From: Melastoma dodecandrum
Lineage: Eukaryota; Streptophyta; Magnoliopsida; Myrtales; Melastomataceae
Length of the DNA: 64,000 nucleotides
Direction: 5' to 3'
Assembly: GCA_029817715.1 (NCBI GenBank)
Contig: JARUPY010000474.1
Location: forward strand, 7,130,001 to 7,194,000
The translations under genes and the position numbers were made by a program. This document shows positions 9,522-21,060 of this stretch, piece by piece (within the stretch, counting starts at the first letter, position 1; every line of letters begins with the position of its first letter). The notes under the pieces are model-generated. The model made no database searches and had not been told where the DNA came from. It saw nothing but the letters and a program-made list of their open reading frames with translations.

Positions 9522-11915
9522 TGATTTGTATACACGTTAATTTCATTTATGAAGTGGATGGTGGAATTTTATTTTATGTGATTTTGTTTTATTATATTTC
9601 TTGGGTTATAATCAATTTAACTTTTACTAGTTTTTGAGCATCTTTGATTTTAGTATTAGTGTATTTAGTTGGCTGTAAGTTCAGGTGACGCCAACCCGTG
9701 AAGGAACGTGACACCATATACTGACACGTGTTAGGTCCCATCTCATAATGGCCCTAACCCTAATAGACATGTTTCACCGGATAATGTTTCAGATCGTGAT
9801 GAAAAGACAAAGCCTAAATGATTTATAATCAGAGCTTTTTCAAGACATTTTATTCCACATATTTTTTTATTATTGTGATTCTGGATGAATCATTTTTTAA
9901 TTTTTTTTTTTCAACCCACTCTTGTTCGTTTTGGTGTTGCGTGCATTCAATCACCCACTTAGAGTTAATCATCTTTTTTTTTCTAGAAAATAAATCTGAA
10001 TGAAGCCTTTTTCTTGAGATTTCATATTCCAGAATGTAATTGGTTTAGGTTATTTGATTTTGAACTTTTGGCTTGAGAAAAAAAAAGAAATTGTATCCTC
10101 ACATGCGTTAAAAAAACGGGGCAGCCGAGTTTTTGAGGGTTATGATTTTATAGTGTTAAGATTCTTTGAGATTTGCTGAATAATTTTTTCGATGATGATG
10201 AAGTGTGAGTATTGTTAATGTGTTATTTAATTTTACAGAGAAATATGTCTTCGCATATAGAAGTTAGATTTTGTTAAAAGCAATACAATACAATTTCTGT
10301 GGAGGATATAAATTAAAAATGAATATAGGTTTTATGAGTGGCGTTCTATTAACTAGATCGGTGGCGATGCTAGGGGACCGAAGGTAACCATGACCTCTAG
10401 ATTTTAGAAATTGTAAATTGTAGGCTGAAAAATTTTTACTTTTTAAATTTTGTCCTTTTAATTTTTATTTAGCCCCTCTAAAAAAATTTTCTAACTTCTC
10501 CACTAAACTGGACCTATCAATCATATCAACTCTTTACGGAGATAAAAACATGTGTAACAAGCTATAACTCTCTATACTGTAACGTAAGATATATTTGATT
10601 ATTTGATTATGGAAATAGGATAGGATCTTGTAATCTCTATGACGAGAATAAATTAAAAATGAAAAAAATTCATATTAAGAAAATGAATATTTCCAAAAGC
10701 TAATTTCATATATAAAAAGTGTTGAGTCTCTAAACGGACTACTTCAACTAAGATATTTTTTACTGCAGTTAATAACTCTACATCGGGAGGTCGACGCACC
10801 AGCCTAACGACGGTGCTCGACATTCAGAAGCGATCCATGAGCTTTGTTTTTTGAGTTGGTTGTGCTCAGATTCCCATGCTTGCCGCCAAATGATTGATGC
10901 TCACACCCTCAGAAACGACCCCCGCGACGTAGCATCTTTTGCCACCCTAAACACGTGTTCTGGGAAGCTCCATACGCCTGCCCGAGTATGAGTAGTTCCA
11001 GATCGAGCGACCATCTTCTTCTTGTGGCGTTGGTCCAACTCCGTACTAGGTTGAACGGACAAGCCTCATTTGGACGATCCTATTGACACATCACAGCAAA
11101 GACCCATTCCCCCTCGAACATATTTTGATCCAAACTAAAAGCATCCTGCTTGAAAGTTGTGAAAATGTAATTCTACAAGTTATACATGAAACAAGTCTCA
11201 ACCCCGGAGACCCTTATCTTCGACCCCATCCCACGTCTCGCTGATACATACGTGACAGCAGGAGATGCCCCAAATGGGTTCCGACAATTCTCGACATGAT
11301 ATGGGTCAGAAACTCCCAGGCCCGGGCTTCAACAAGAGATTCAGACTTGGACAATTCGCCAACCATTTCTATTACAGAGTGATGAGGCCGGCAGAGCTTT
11401 ATATCTCCTTCGAAAAATGTGCTAACTAACAATTTATTCTGTGTAATAACCAGCAATCAAGCCTTAATTAACTTATCTCATAAACCAGTCTAGTAAATTA
11501 CCTTCATGGGGTTGGTGCAAGTGATAAACGGCTTACATTCACTTAAGGAGATCGGGTTTGAAATTCACCGTATGCAATCACCCATCAAAGCCAAGTACTC
11601 GAGTTCGAATTAATCGCGAGGCTCCACCGGGCGGGAAAAAAAAAATCACCTTCAATTTATCACACCAAAATGACAAGTGGAAGGATTACCGTGCATATCC
11701 ATATATCAAATCTGCAACCAAGGTAACTAAAGGAGAGGCGTTACAATGTTTTTAATATTTACTAACTTCATAGCTGATGACATCTACAACACAGAAATAT
11801 CTGTTTGGGGGAGTGTTTGTACTAGGCGATTCCAAGAGAACGGGCGAAAAAAGAACTGACCTGCTGATGTGTTTTGTGAGTGAAACCACTGCAGACCAAT
11901 GGAGTAATGGCCGAA
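9522..11915. other. AT-rich intergenic region, no gene recognised
   Basis: No supported coding region. 9520-10780 is strongly AT-rich. 10780-11110 is more balanced in GC and could be an old gene or transposon fragment, but neither strand gives a family I can name. The last several hundred bases probably include the 3' untranslated region of the minus-strand gene ending at 11916. Confidence 0.5.
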
Positions 11916-14148
11916 CTATGCGTCATTTTCTGGTCCGGAATATGCTGGTGAGCTCATTATTCTCCTGTCCAAGACAGGCCCACCGACCGTGAAGTGGTAT
12001 AAACTTTGGAAATCCAAGCCCTTCAATCCGAGAAGCTCGTGAACTGAAAAATATACAGAAACTTTACAAGTTGAGAAAATTTAAGAAATGATTGGGAGGA
12101 TCGTTCCACTACCGAAAGGCCACATGGTTCCCTAACTAAAATAACATGGGAAGCCAGTCAGTCCACAAGATCAAAATTCCATCCGTGGAAGACCAAAGGA
12201 ATGGCATTAAACTGCATTGAGAAAGTCGAAATACTAAAGTTGCCCATGAACGCACAACCGAACTTCATCCCGAGGGAAGCTTGAAAAAAAGCTTTGCATA
12301 CCAGGGTCGTCGAAGAAGCAGCCAATTCCAGTCGCTGATACGCCAACAGCATGAGCTTCGAGGTATAAAACCTGGCCAAGGATTCCAGTTTCCCAAAACA
12401 ATCTAGGATACATCCATGGGCCCTTCTCACGCAAAGTGGATTCGAAATGGGCAATCATTCCTAAGCTGAAGCAGCCATCGCCAGCAATATCCTACACAGG
12501 GGTGCTACTTTTAATCAGCAGAGAAGTAGCTGCAACTAAAGCCGATCACTTCTACAAAACTTAATGAATGGGCACCTACCTGATGACAGGAAAGCTGCTT
12601 TGCAATCTTTTCACAGTTTGCCGTTGCAAGTTGATACAGAGGAAGATTAGTAGGGCATCCATCGGGTTTGACCCAATCAAAATCAGGCCTGGTACCTTTC
12701 CTTAGCTTTTCAAAATGATCATCGTTTCTCACCAAAAAGTACAATCCTTGTGGCAAGCCCGTCACTCTGTGCACAAATAAAGCAGCATGTACCTGAGCAT
12801 CCCATGAAAGAGCTCGGAATGGCAATGTCATCGGTGGCTTCATCTGTTTCCCTTCACTTCCTGAGGGAAGACAATGCAACAGTATCTGATAAAACGTGTC
12901 CCTGTCCATTGTCGTCACTCCATCCATGTCAACGGCACTCCTCCTCTTCCTCACAACTTCCCTAACTGTAAACCCCTTATATGATTTCTCTCTCAGACTC
13001 CCACTACTAACAAAAGGATCAAACAGAAACTCGTCACTCTTCGCCAATGGCTTTTCCACTGCCTCGGCCGTTCTGTATATGACATCCCAGCAAACATGCT
13101 CCTTGCTTAGCATGTTAGGCTCTCCTTTCCATACCAACTTCGGGAAATTTGTTATTGCCGCACTCAATTCTCCATAGTCCACTCTCAACTCGCTAGAACC
13201 ACTAGGAAACACAGCCAACACACAATCCGGGTGGTCAAACTCTATATCCTGGATCTTTCCCTTGACAGGCCGTGAAGGAATGCCGAATTCCTTGTAAACA
13301 TGAAGACCCATCAACTTCCTCAAATCATCATACCCTAAGCCATCGAGAATCTTAACATCCCAACCAAGCCCTGCCGCGGCAATCGAAACCGCAGCAATAG
13401 CATGTCCTACGTCGTGATTACAATACCGAAACGCCCGTTCGCCGTACTTCCATGCCTCTCGCCAGAAAATAGAAGACAGCCCGACAAGAAAGGAATCCTC
13501 GGGAAAGAACTCACGCAAGAACCCGGAAGGAATCTCCGCCCTAACCTCCAAAGCATGCTCCTTGGGAGCATAATGAGCGACGAAGCTCGAGGAACTGTAT
13601 AAATCCCTGATCGCTGGCGAAACCACGTAAGCCTCAGTGGGATGCAGGTTCCCGCTGCTGGGGTTCACCCGGAGGGACCAGGTGGAATACCCGGAGGTCT
13701 TCCATGCCGAAAGCGCGAGGGAGTCGTAGAAGAACCTCGAGATTGAGGAACACGTGACAGGTTCCGGAGGGGGGAGGGAGCGGAACAGGGAATCGTACAA
13801 GGGTCCGTCGACGATGCCTTCCGAGCTCGACAGCGTGGGGTTGATCTCGCTGCGGGCGGGGAAGCGAAGGAGTGGGAGGAGGGGAGCGGAGACGAAGCGG
13901 CGGAAGGGGTCGGGTTGGTTGGCCCAGTCGAGGCCGCGGGGGCCCCGGGCGTAATTGGAGAAGGAGTGCTTGGTCTGGTTGTGGTATCTCAGGACTTGGG
14001 AAAGGGAGGATGTTTCTGGGTCGGTGGAGGAGGAGGTCGACATGGCGGCGGAGGCGACGAGATGTTTCGGGTTGATGGTGGTGCCGGCGATGGGCGAAAT
14101 GGGGAGATGGAGGACGGGCGGCGGCGACAAAACCGTCTTCAGTTTCAT
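11916..14148 (-). CDS. SagB-type/nitroreductase-family flavoprotein, 3 exons, 628 aa
   Basis: The exons read 14148-12580, 12491-12302 and 12043-11916. All introns are GT-AG and phases 0 and 1 close in frame. The start ATG at 14148 is the first in frame; an upstream GTG at 14160 is not plausible. The protein resembles plant proteins with two tandem FMN-dependent nitroreductase (SagB-like dehydrogenase) folds. Visible marks are YHNQTKHS (residues 55-62), NPSSGNLHPTEAY (about 162-174, the flavin-binding type loop), a second-domain stretch VHRVTGLPQGLYFLVR, and C-terminal GILGQVLYLEAHAVGVSATG plus LYHFTVGGPV. The family binds FMN and carries out oxidoreduction; the substrate of the plant members is unknown to me. 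The first ~35 residues are Ser/Pro-rich with little acidity and could be an organelle transit peptide. The gene appears intact. Confidence 0.85.
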
Positions 14149-14315
14149 CCGGAGGTTCACTTGGGTTTGGGAGTTTCCGGAAGTTGTCTTGAATCACACA
14201 GGACGCTGCTAATCTTCCGCCAATGCAAGATTCTCCCGAGTACGAAAACAGTCGAATTTACTAATTCTTTTGCAGTATACTACAAAATAGCGTCCCGTGC
14301 TTCTCTACGGAACTT

Positions 14316-14700
14316 TTCGTAGAGTAAGAACGAATTTCATACTATTTAACGGGCTCTTCGTAGTACAGTACGAGGGATTTCATACTTTATGAACTGATTC
14401 ACATTGTAGGACTAGTAAATATCACAACGTACTTTTGTTCGGGCCATATTGTAAAGTACGACATGGCTTCGTTGAATAGTACAAAGCTTATCGGATTTTA
14501 CAATACATATTTCTTCGGATGCGGCAAAATTTTTGTAAGCGAAAAATTTCACGAGTACGAAAAAGTGTCACGCACTTCATAAACGGACTCTTCGTAAAGT
14601 ATGATGCACGGACCCACGGACACTTTCGTAGAGTACGAATGGGCTACTCTTTCGTAAAGTATGAACGGGATACGTACTTTTTACAAGCTTTTCGTAGAGA
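14316..14700. repeat. Array of TTCGTA...TACGAA palindromes upstream of the SagB-type gene
   Basis: Six imperfect copies of the motif TTCGTARAGTAYGAA occur at 14316-14330, 14357-14373, 14591-14604, 14625-14639, 14651-14665 and 14691-14700. The best copy (14625-14639) is a 6-bp inverted repeat around GAG. They lie 170-550 bp upstream of the ATG at 14148, so they occupy the promoter side of that gene. The array may be regulatory or a decayed transposon end; the sequence does not decide. The remaining spacer to 15174 shows no gene and includes the transketolase 3' untranslated region. Confidence 0.7.
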
Positions 14701-15174
14701 TTCGCCGCGTCCACACAACTGTATTTTGCTGTTATTACCAAACTCACTTTCTTCAACCTCGGACTGGGTTAAAAGGCTTGCCATGAAGATTATTAGCTGT
14801 ATGGAACAAACCCAACTGACATTTAACTGAGAGAGAGATAGACGGTCAATTTCAGACACAAGCTAAGGCGAACCAATACAAGACCAAGGAAAACCAGTGT
14901 GTGTTTCTTTTGTACCGCGAGTTCACTTCCAACCAAAACGGGGAAAAAACAAAGCCTCAGTCTACTCCAAATCCAAAGCCTCCCGTCATCCCAATCTCTG
15001 GAAATTTTAATGTGGCAGAAGGTGACAAACGTTACCATCACCTACCTTTTATTCAAACTACCAAATGACCCGGTTGGTTAGAGATCGATCGGGACTACCT
15101 GCCGTATGGCTCAGACGTTATACTCCCGAATCCATGAAACAATACTCCTCCAGATTCATTCGATGGACTTGTTT

Positions 15175-18100
15175 CTAAAACATTTGCTTCGCGGCTGCAA
15201 TGACTGCCTCCGCTGTGATGCCGAATTCCTTGTAGATCTTCCCTGCGGGAGCGCTGGCGCCGAATCTGTTGATCCCGATAGCCTTTCCCTTGCTTCCAAC
15301 AATCTTTTCCCAGCCAAAGGTTGATCCTGCTTCAATGCTGACTCTGGCGGTCACAGCAGCGGGCAACACGCTCTCCTTGTACTCAGCGGACTGTTCGTCA
15401 AAAAGCTCCCATGACACAAAGGAAACGACCCTCACGGCCTTGCCTTCCTTCCTGAGCTCCGCGGCTGCTTTCGCAGCAATTTCTAGCTCAGAACCAGTTC
15501 CAATCAAGATGACATCGGGCTTGTTCCCGGTAGAGTTATCGGAAATTGTGTATCCACCCTTTTCGACTCCCTCAATGGAGGTTCCAGGCAGATTGGGAAG
15601 CTTTTGCCTAGAAAGAGCAAGGATGGATGGTCTCTTACTGTTGACAACTGCGACCTTGTATGCCCCGGCAGTTTCATTGCCATCTGCAGGTCGGAGCATG
15701 AGAACATTGGGCATCGCACGGAAGCTCGCCAAATGCTCGATGGGCTGATGAGTTGGCCCGTCTTCTCCGAGACCGATGGAATCATGGGTCATTACGTAGA
15801 TGACTCCAGCTTCACTAAGTGCAGAAATTCTGATAGCTGCCCTCATGTAGTCGGTGAAGACGAAGAAAGTAGCACAGTATGGGATAAGGCCTGGGCTATG
15901 GAGTGCGATCCCATTGCAGATGGCTCCCATCCCATGTTCTCGGACACCGAACCTGACATTACGTTCCTCAGGTGTAGCCTTCTGGAAATTGCCGAACATC
16001 TTCAACAGTGTCATGTTGGACGAAGCGAGATCAGCACTGCCACCCAGAAGACCGGGCAAAACCTTCGCAAGGGCATTGAGGCATTGCTGAGAGAGGTTTC
16101 TGGTAGCATCGGCGGGGATCTCGGGGGTGTAAGCCTGCAAAAGTGTGTAGAAAAGTGTACACAAACTTAGACCACAATAACTAAGGAGTCGGCTATGCTT
16201 TAGATATCCGGAAGTGGGACTTACTGGAAGTGCCTTCTCCCATCCAGAAGGAAGCACCCCATTAATAATGGATTTCAGCTCTGCAGCTTCATCCTTATAC
16301 TTCTTCTCATACTCGGCAAATTTGGCATTCCATTCAGCTTCGAGAGAGGCACCCTGAGGTGTATGGCGGCTCCAGTGCCTATGAATTTGAAATGAAAGTT
16401 CAATCGAAATGAATATGGATCAGAAAAAGAAAAGAAGACAAATCAAGCCGTCCAAAATTCATACTTTTTGACATCCTCGGGAACATGGAAAGGCTCATAG
16501 GGCCATCCAAGGTTCTTCCTAGTTGCATCAACTTCTTTGGCACCCAAAGCACTGCCATGCACGCTGTAGGAGTTAGCCTTGTTAGGTGATCCAAACCCTA
16601 TTGTTGTAGTCACCTACAAAAGCAACGCGGACACGAGTGACTTAAGTCCTCTAAAAAAAATATCAAGCTAAGAACAGATCTTGAGGGGGTATGGACAATC
16701 CTGCCAATCTTGAACTTCAGACACTTTTTTCCATTAACATATGGGAATCCTCCATACTCACAAGCCCCAAAAATTAAAATTGTCCAAACAAGACAACGAA
16801 AGTCAAGACATATCACCTTAATCAATGTTGGCTTGTCCTTAACAGCCTTGGCTTCCTTGATGGCAGCTCGGATTTCATCATAACCACTGTTACCATTCTT
16901 GACCCAAATGACATGCCATCCCAGACCCTCAAAACGGGTGTCAACGCTCTCGGTGAATGCGATCTCAGTATCGCCATCAATGGAGATGTGGTTGTCATCG
17001 TAAAAAGCAATCAACTTCCCGAGTCCCCAGTGTCCAGCAAGAGAGCAAGCCTCATTTGCGATACCCTCCATCTGGCAACCATCTCCGAGGATGACGTATC
17101 TATAAAAGCAGAAACCGGAAACAAAATCAACACATGAGATAGGAGTGAATTCGCAAAAGAACACAAATATGGGTGTCCATACGTATAGTGGTCGATAATT
17201 TCTGCATCCGGTTTGTTGAAGCGAGCGGCTAAGTGCTTCTCTGCTAATGCCAACCCAACAGCATTGGCAATCCCCTGACCCAAAGGACCTAAAGAAGACA
17301 AGCACAAAAACATCAAGCAAAGATCTCTTTGATCAAAGACTTATACTTTTATGAGCCCAGCTACAAGGAATTCGATCTCACCGGTAGTGACCTCGACACC
17401 GGGAGTCTCGAAGTTTTCCGGGTGACCAGGAGTCTTGCTTCCCCACTGACGGAAGCTCTTCAAGTCCTCTTCCTAATGACAATCCAAAACATAAATCATG
17501 TCATGGAGATCACGGTGTAGGAGAGCGGATCTTTCATGCAACTACTCCCTACTCCCTACCTAACAATTTTCATATCGATCACACCAGATTCGCCAATTCC
17601 CAACTAAAATAAGTGATCGCAACTGCAACTATAAGCATGCAAACTCTAAGGACCAGATCTATCCTACGTGATCTCACGCAGCAATGCCGGGAATGCGCTG
17701 ATCGAAGAAGATTGACTGGAGCTCAGGCAAACTAACCAAAGGACAGCTAGAGTTGGGTCATGTCAAAGAACAAGAACGACAAAGAAACAAACCAACCTTG
17801 ACACTGTCGTAGCCGGCGAGGTGCAGCAGCGCGTACTGGAGCATACAGCCATGCCCGGCGGACAGCACGAAGCGGTCCCTGTTGAACCAGTAAGGGTTCT
17901 TGGGGTTATACCTCATGACCTCGTCGTAGAGAACGTGACCCATGGGAGCGCAACCCATGGGGAGGCCCGGGTGACCGGAGTTGGCCTTCTCGACGGCATC
18001 GATCGCGAGGAACCTAATGGTGTTGACCGACTTATCAACAAGGGCGGTGTCTGTAGTCTCGAGGGTCTCGACGGCCGCGGCACGCACAGGGGGGAGAGCA

Positions 18101-18282
18101 CGGGTGAGGGGGGCCGCGGGGAAGCACGCCCGCCTGGAGAAGGAGGCGGGGGAGGAAGAGATCGGAGATGACTTGAGGCCGGAGAAGATGGGGAGGGAGA
18201 GGCGGCGGCTGGGACGGTGGCCCGAGGAGGGGGAGGCGAGGAGGGCTTGGGAGAGGGCGAGGGAGGAGGAGGAAGAGGCCAT
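15175..18282 (-). CDS. TKL: Transketolase, chloroplastic, 7 exons, 742 aa
   Basis: The exons are 18282-17797, 17472-17382, 17288-17183, 17099-16817, 16613-16465, 16378-16225 and 16134-15175, all GT-AG, total 2229 bp. The length fits plant plastid transketolases. Residues 1-68 are Ser/Arg/Pro-rich, typical of a chloroplast transit peptide, and the mature enzyme starts near VETLETT. It moves two-carbon units between sugar phosphates using thiamine diphosphate in the Calvin cycle and oxidative pentose phosphate pathway in the stroma. Seen motifs: [10 protein letters not shown] (101-110), the thiamine-binding LGDGCQMEG (from about 232) with [10 protein letters not shown], the second signature [10 protein letters not shown] (544-553), and a complete C-terminal domain ending AAAKQMF. 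No damage is visible. Many open frames opposite it are shadows. Confidence 0.96.
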
Positions 18283-18775
18283 GGTTGGTTTGTCCGGGCG
18301 GAGAGGAAGAGAGTGTTGGAAAGTGAGAGGGGGAAGTAGTATTAAGGGGACAAAACAAACGTCGGAGTTGTCCTCGTCGTCCGAGGGAAAAATAATGGGA
18401 GAGTGGGACGGGGGGTGGGGGGGCGGGGTGACGATGACGAGGAATAGGAGGTGAGAAGAGTTGGACCGTTAGATGGTTTTACGGATGGGTGATCCTGGCC
18501 GTTGACTGGGGGTAGGAGAGGAGCAGGGGCCGCCACCATCCTTATTTGATTCCATTTTTTAGCAATTAAATAATAAAAAATTGTACTTTTTATTTAAGAG
18601 TTTTTTTTAAAATGGGAGAACATAATGGCAAAAAATGAGAAGAGTTTTTGTCGGTATAAAAAATATTAAAAATTTGGGTTGGGGGGGGACAACTGAATTT
18701 CCGGTTCAAGTAAATTAGAGGGGGGTTGCATTGACTTACAAATGAATAAATGCTGATTGAATGGGAGGAATCTAC
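18283..18775. other. Transketolase 5' flank and promoter region
   Basis: GC-rich near the ATG, becoming AT-rich after 18540. It should hold the 5' untranslated region and promoter of the minus-strand transketolase gene. A GGG-rich tract lies at about 18408-18428. No clear TATA box was chosen. Confidence 0.45.
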
Positions 18776-21060
18776 TCAAGACATTACCGTAAAAACCATA
18801 ATCCACTTACCCTTTTAAAGTAAATGATGATGATTGCCTTTTTTTCGTTTATTATTAAGTAAATTAAGTACATATATATATATATACAAAGACACAAACA
18901 CCTTTCCCCTCGGAGCTTGGCAACCTTCAGGTAAAACCTAAAATCGGATTATATGATTGGTATCAATACATGTTTTCGAGTAAATTAGGTTGTAGGTTTT
19001 AATTTTTCATAATTGGCAGATTCTCGCGTCGGACGTAAAGTTATATTTATAAACGGACAAATTTTCCTAAACCCTAAACTTTCGATGTAAACTTTCCTAA
19101 ATTGGATATCAAACACGAATTCATTAATCCGAAAATAAACAAATTTTCATGAACGGAACTATATTTGAATACCAACTTTCCAGAGTTGGGTATAAACTTT
19201 CTTGAACCGTGTAAGACATTAATATTGTCGTGCTTGAATTCTTCAGTTTTTAACTGGTGATCTGAAATGATTTTATCGAAAATTGAATTATCATATAAAA
19301 AGTCATGTATAATTGGACAAGGGAACGGAAACGAGTTTCAGAATCGACATGGTAGGTTCTTTCGTTCACATAATAAGACGATTAGGATTCTCACCATTTC
19401 ATAAAAATGGAAAGTCTCCATTTTAATGATATTATTAGTCCTCTTTTAATTCGTTTTTAATTTTAATATTATAAAATTACTTTAGTACTCTTGATAGAAG
19501 TTAATAAATTATTTCATTTAAAATGTATTAATAAATAATAAACTATTACAATATATTTATTATTTAATATCGCAACTTTCGATTTTTATGGTTTAACATT
19601 TAAGGTTTATAATTTATGGATTAATATTGAATATTTTATTTACATTTGGTGTTTAGGATTTAACATTTAGGTGCAATATTTAACATTTAAGGATTTAACT
19701 TTTAGGGTTTATGATTTTTGGTTAAGGTTAGGGTTTATGATTTAGTATATAAGGTTTAACTTTTAGGGTTTAAGTATAACATTTCGATTTAAAGTTTAAC
19801 TTTTAGGGTTTAAAGTTTAATTTATCGTTTAGTAATTAAGGTTTAACTTTAGGGTTTAATGTTTTGGATTTATAATTTAGTGTTTATGATTTTTTTTTTG
19901 TAATTAGTTAAATATAGTATTTTAAAAATACAAAAGTATTTAAAAATGTCTAGAATGTCAATTTTGCCCTTATTATAATTAAAATAAGATAAAATAAGAA
20001 AAATTGGGAGATCTTGTCCATAAAATGGACACTCTCCATTTTATTAGAAATGAAGATGATCAGGATCTGAATAAGGTAGGTTTCGAGTTCCACGTTCGAA
20101 ATCTACCCACCCGAAATCTGCTCACCCCTTTAATCATCCTCGTCGAATACAATAGATTATAAAAACTTAATCCCCTTAATATATGTGAAAAGTTCTTCCT
20201 AAAATATATTTTAATCTCAAATATATTAAAATATATTGCCCATAACTTCCACGCACTCTTTGACAATCTTTTTACTTCACGAAAAGAGAATATACTCAAG
20301 ACATTACCGTAAAAACCATCATCCAGTTATCCTTTTTAAGTGGATGATGATGATGATGTATCTGACCTTTTTTTTGTTTATTTTAAGTATAGAGAAACAC
20401 CTTTACCTATACCCTCGGAGCTTGACAAGGGATTGTCCTGGGGCATACATGATCTAACTCTACGAACGAGGGTTGGTAAACTCTAGAATCGAATTATGTG
20501 GCTGGTACTAAAATAGGTTTTCGAATTCTAAGTTTTACCAATAACAAGAAGTATGATTTTATGTTCTCACCTCATAACCATAACCATCATGACATAATAC
20601 AATTAATTTATAGACTTTCATAAAAGGAACAAAGTATGAACTTTCCTAAATTTGGTATCAAACACGAATTTAGCTGCACTGTACGAACTTCCTTGTAAGA
20701 AACGAAGTTTTGGTACGAACTTTCCTGAACGAAATGAAATTTAAGTATGAACTTTTCAAAATTGGGTACAAACTTTCCTAAACCATACACGGCATTTTAG
20801 GTGATTCTTTATTTCACAAACTAAATTCTACGTTATAAAAATAATGAACCGGACGATTCTAGGTTACACGTATGGAACTACTCACCCGTAATCAACTTTG
20901 TCGGATATAATAGACTATGAAAACTTAATCCTCACATGTAAAAAGCTATTTTTAAAAAATATATTTCAATCTAAAAAATATTAAAATATATTGCCCGTAA
21001 TTTCTATGCACTCTTTTTTTTTTTGTTAATCTTTTTACTTCATGAAAAGAGAAATGATCC
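18776..21060. repeat. Diverged tandem direct duplication (about 0.8 kb unit) with an insertion in copy 1
   Basis: Copy 1 (18776-20284) and copy 2 (20285-about 21060) share, in the same order, CTCAAGACATTACCGTAAAAAC, CCCTCGGAGCTTG, AACTTTCCTAAAT with TATCAAACACGAAT, and AAAATATATTGCCC followed by the CACTCTTT/CTTTTTACTTCA block. Copy 1 is longer because of the MITE-like block at about 19390-20055. No coding frame is conserved between the copies, so this is noncoding repeat DNA, possibly an unrecognised transposon. Confidence 0.7.
19390..20055. mobile_element. MITE-like block with AAAATGGA-type ends and degenerate TTTAGGG repeats
   Basis: Both ends carry a palindromic segment: AAAATGGAAAGTCTCCATTTTA near 19404-19425 and AAAATGGACACTCTCCATTTTA near 20021-20042. 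The interior (about 19590-19890) is filled with degenerate TTTAGGG/TTTAGGGTTTAA runs resembling plant telomere repeat. Neither copy 2 of the surrounding duplication nor any other part of the window has it. I could not fix a target-site duplication, so the boundaries are approximate. Confidence 0.5.

Noticed and set aside
10780..11110. Possible gene fragment in a GC-balanced patch
   Set aside because: No recognisable protein on either strand; frames interrupted.
13634..14197. 187-codon open frame overlapping the first exon of the SagB-type gene
   Set aside because: Same strand, different frame, Pro/Arg-rich from GC-rich codons; the true exon has the conserved motifs.
17981..18454. 157-codon plus-strand frame over transketolase exon 1
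   Set aside because: Antisense of the transit-peptide exon; low-complexity Arg/Glu/Gly.
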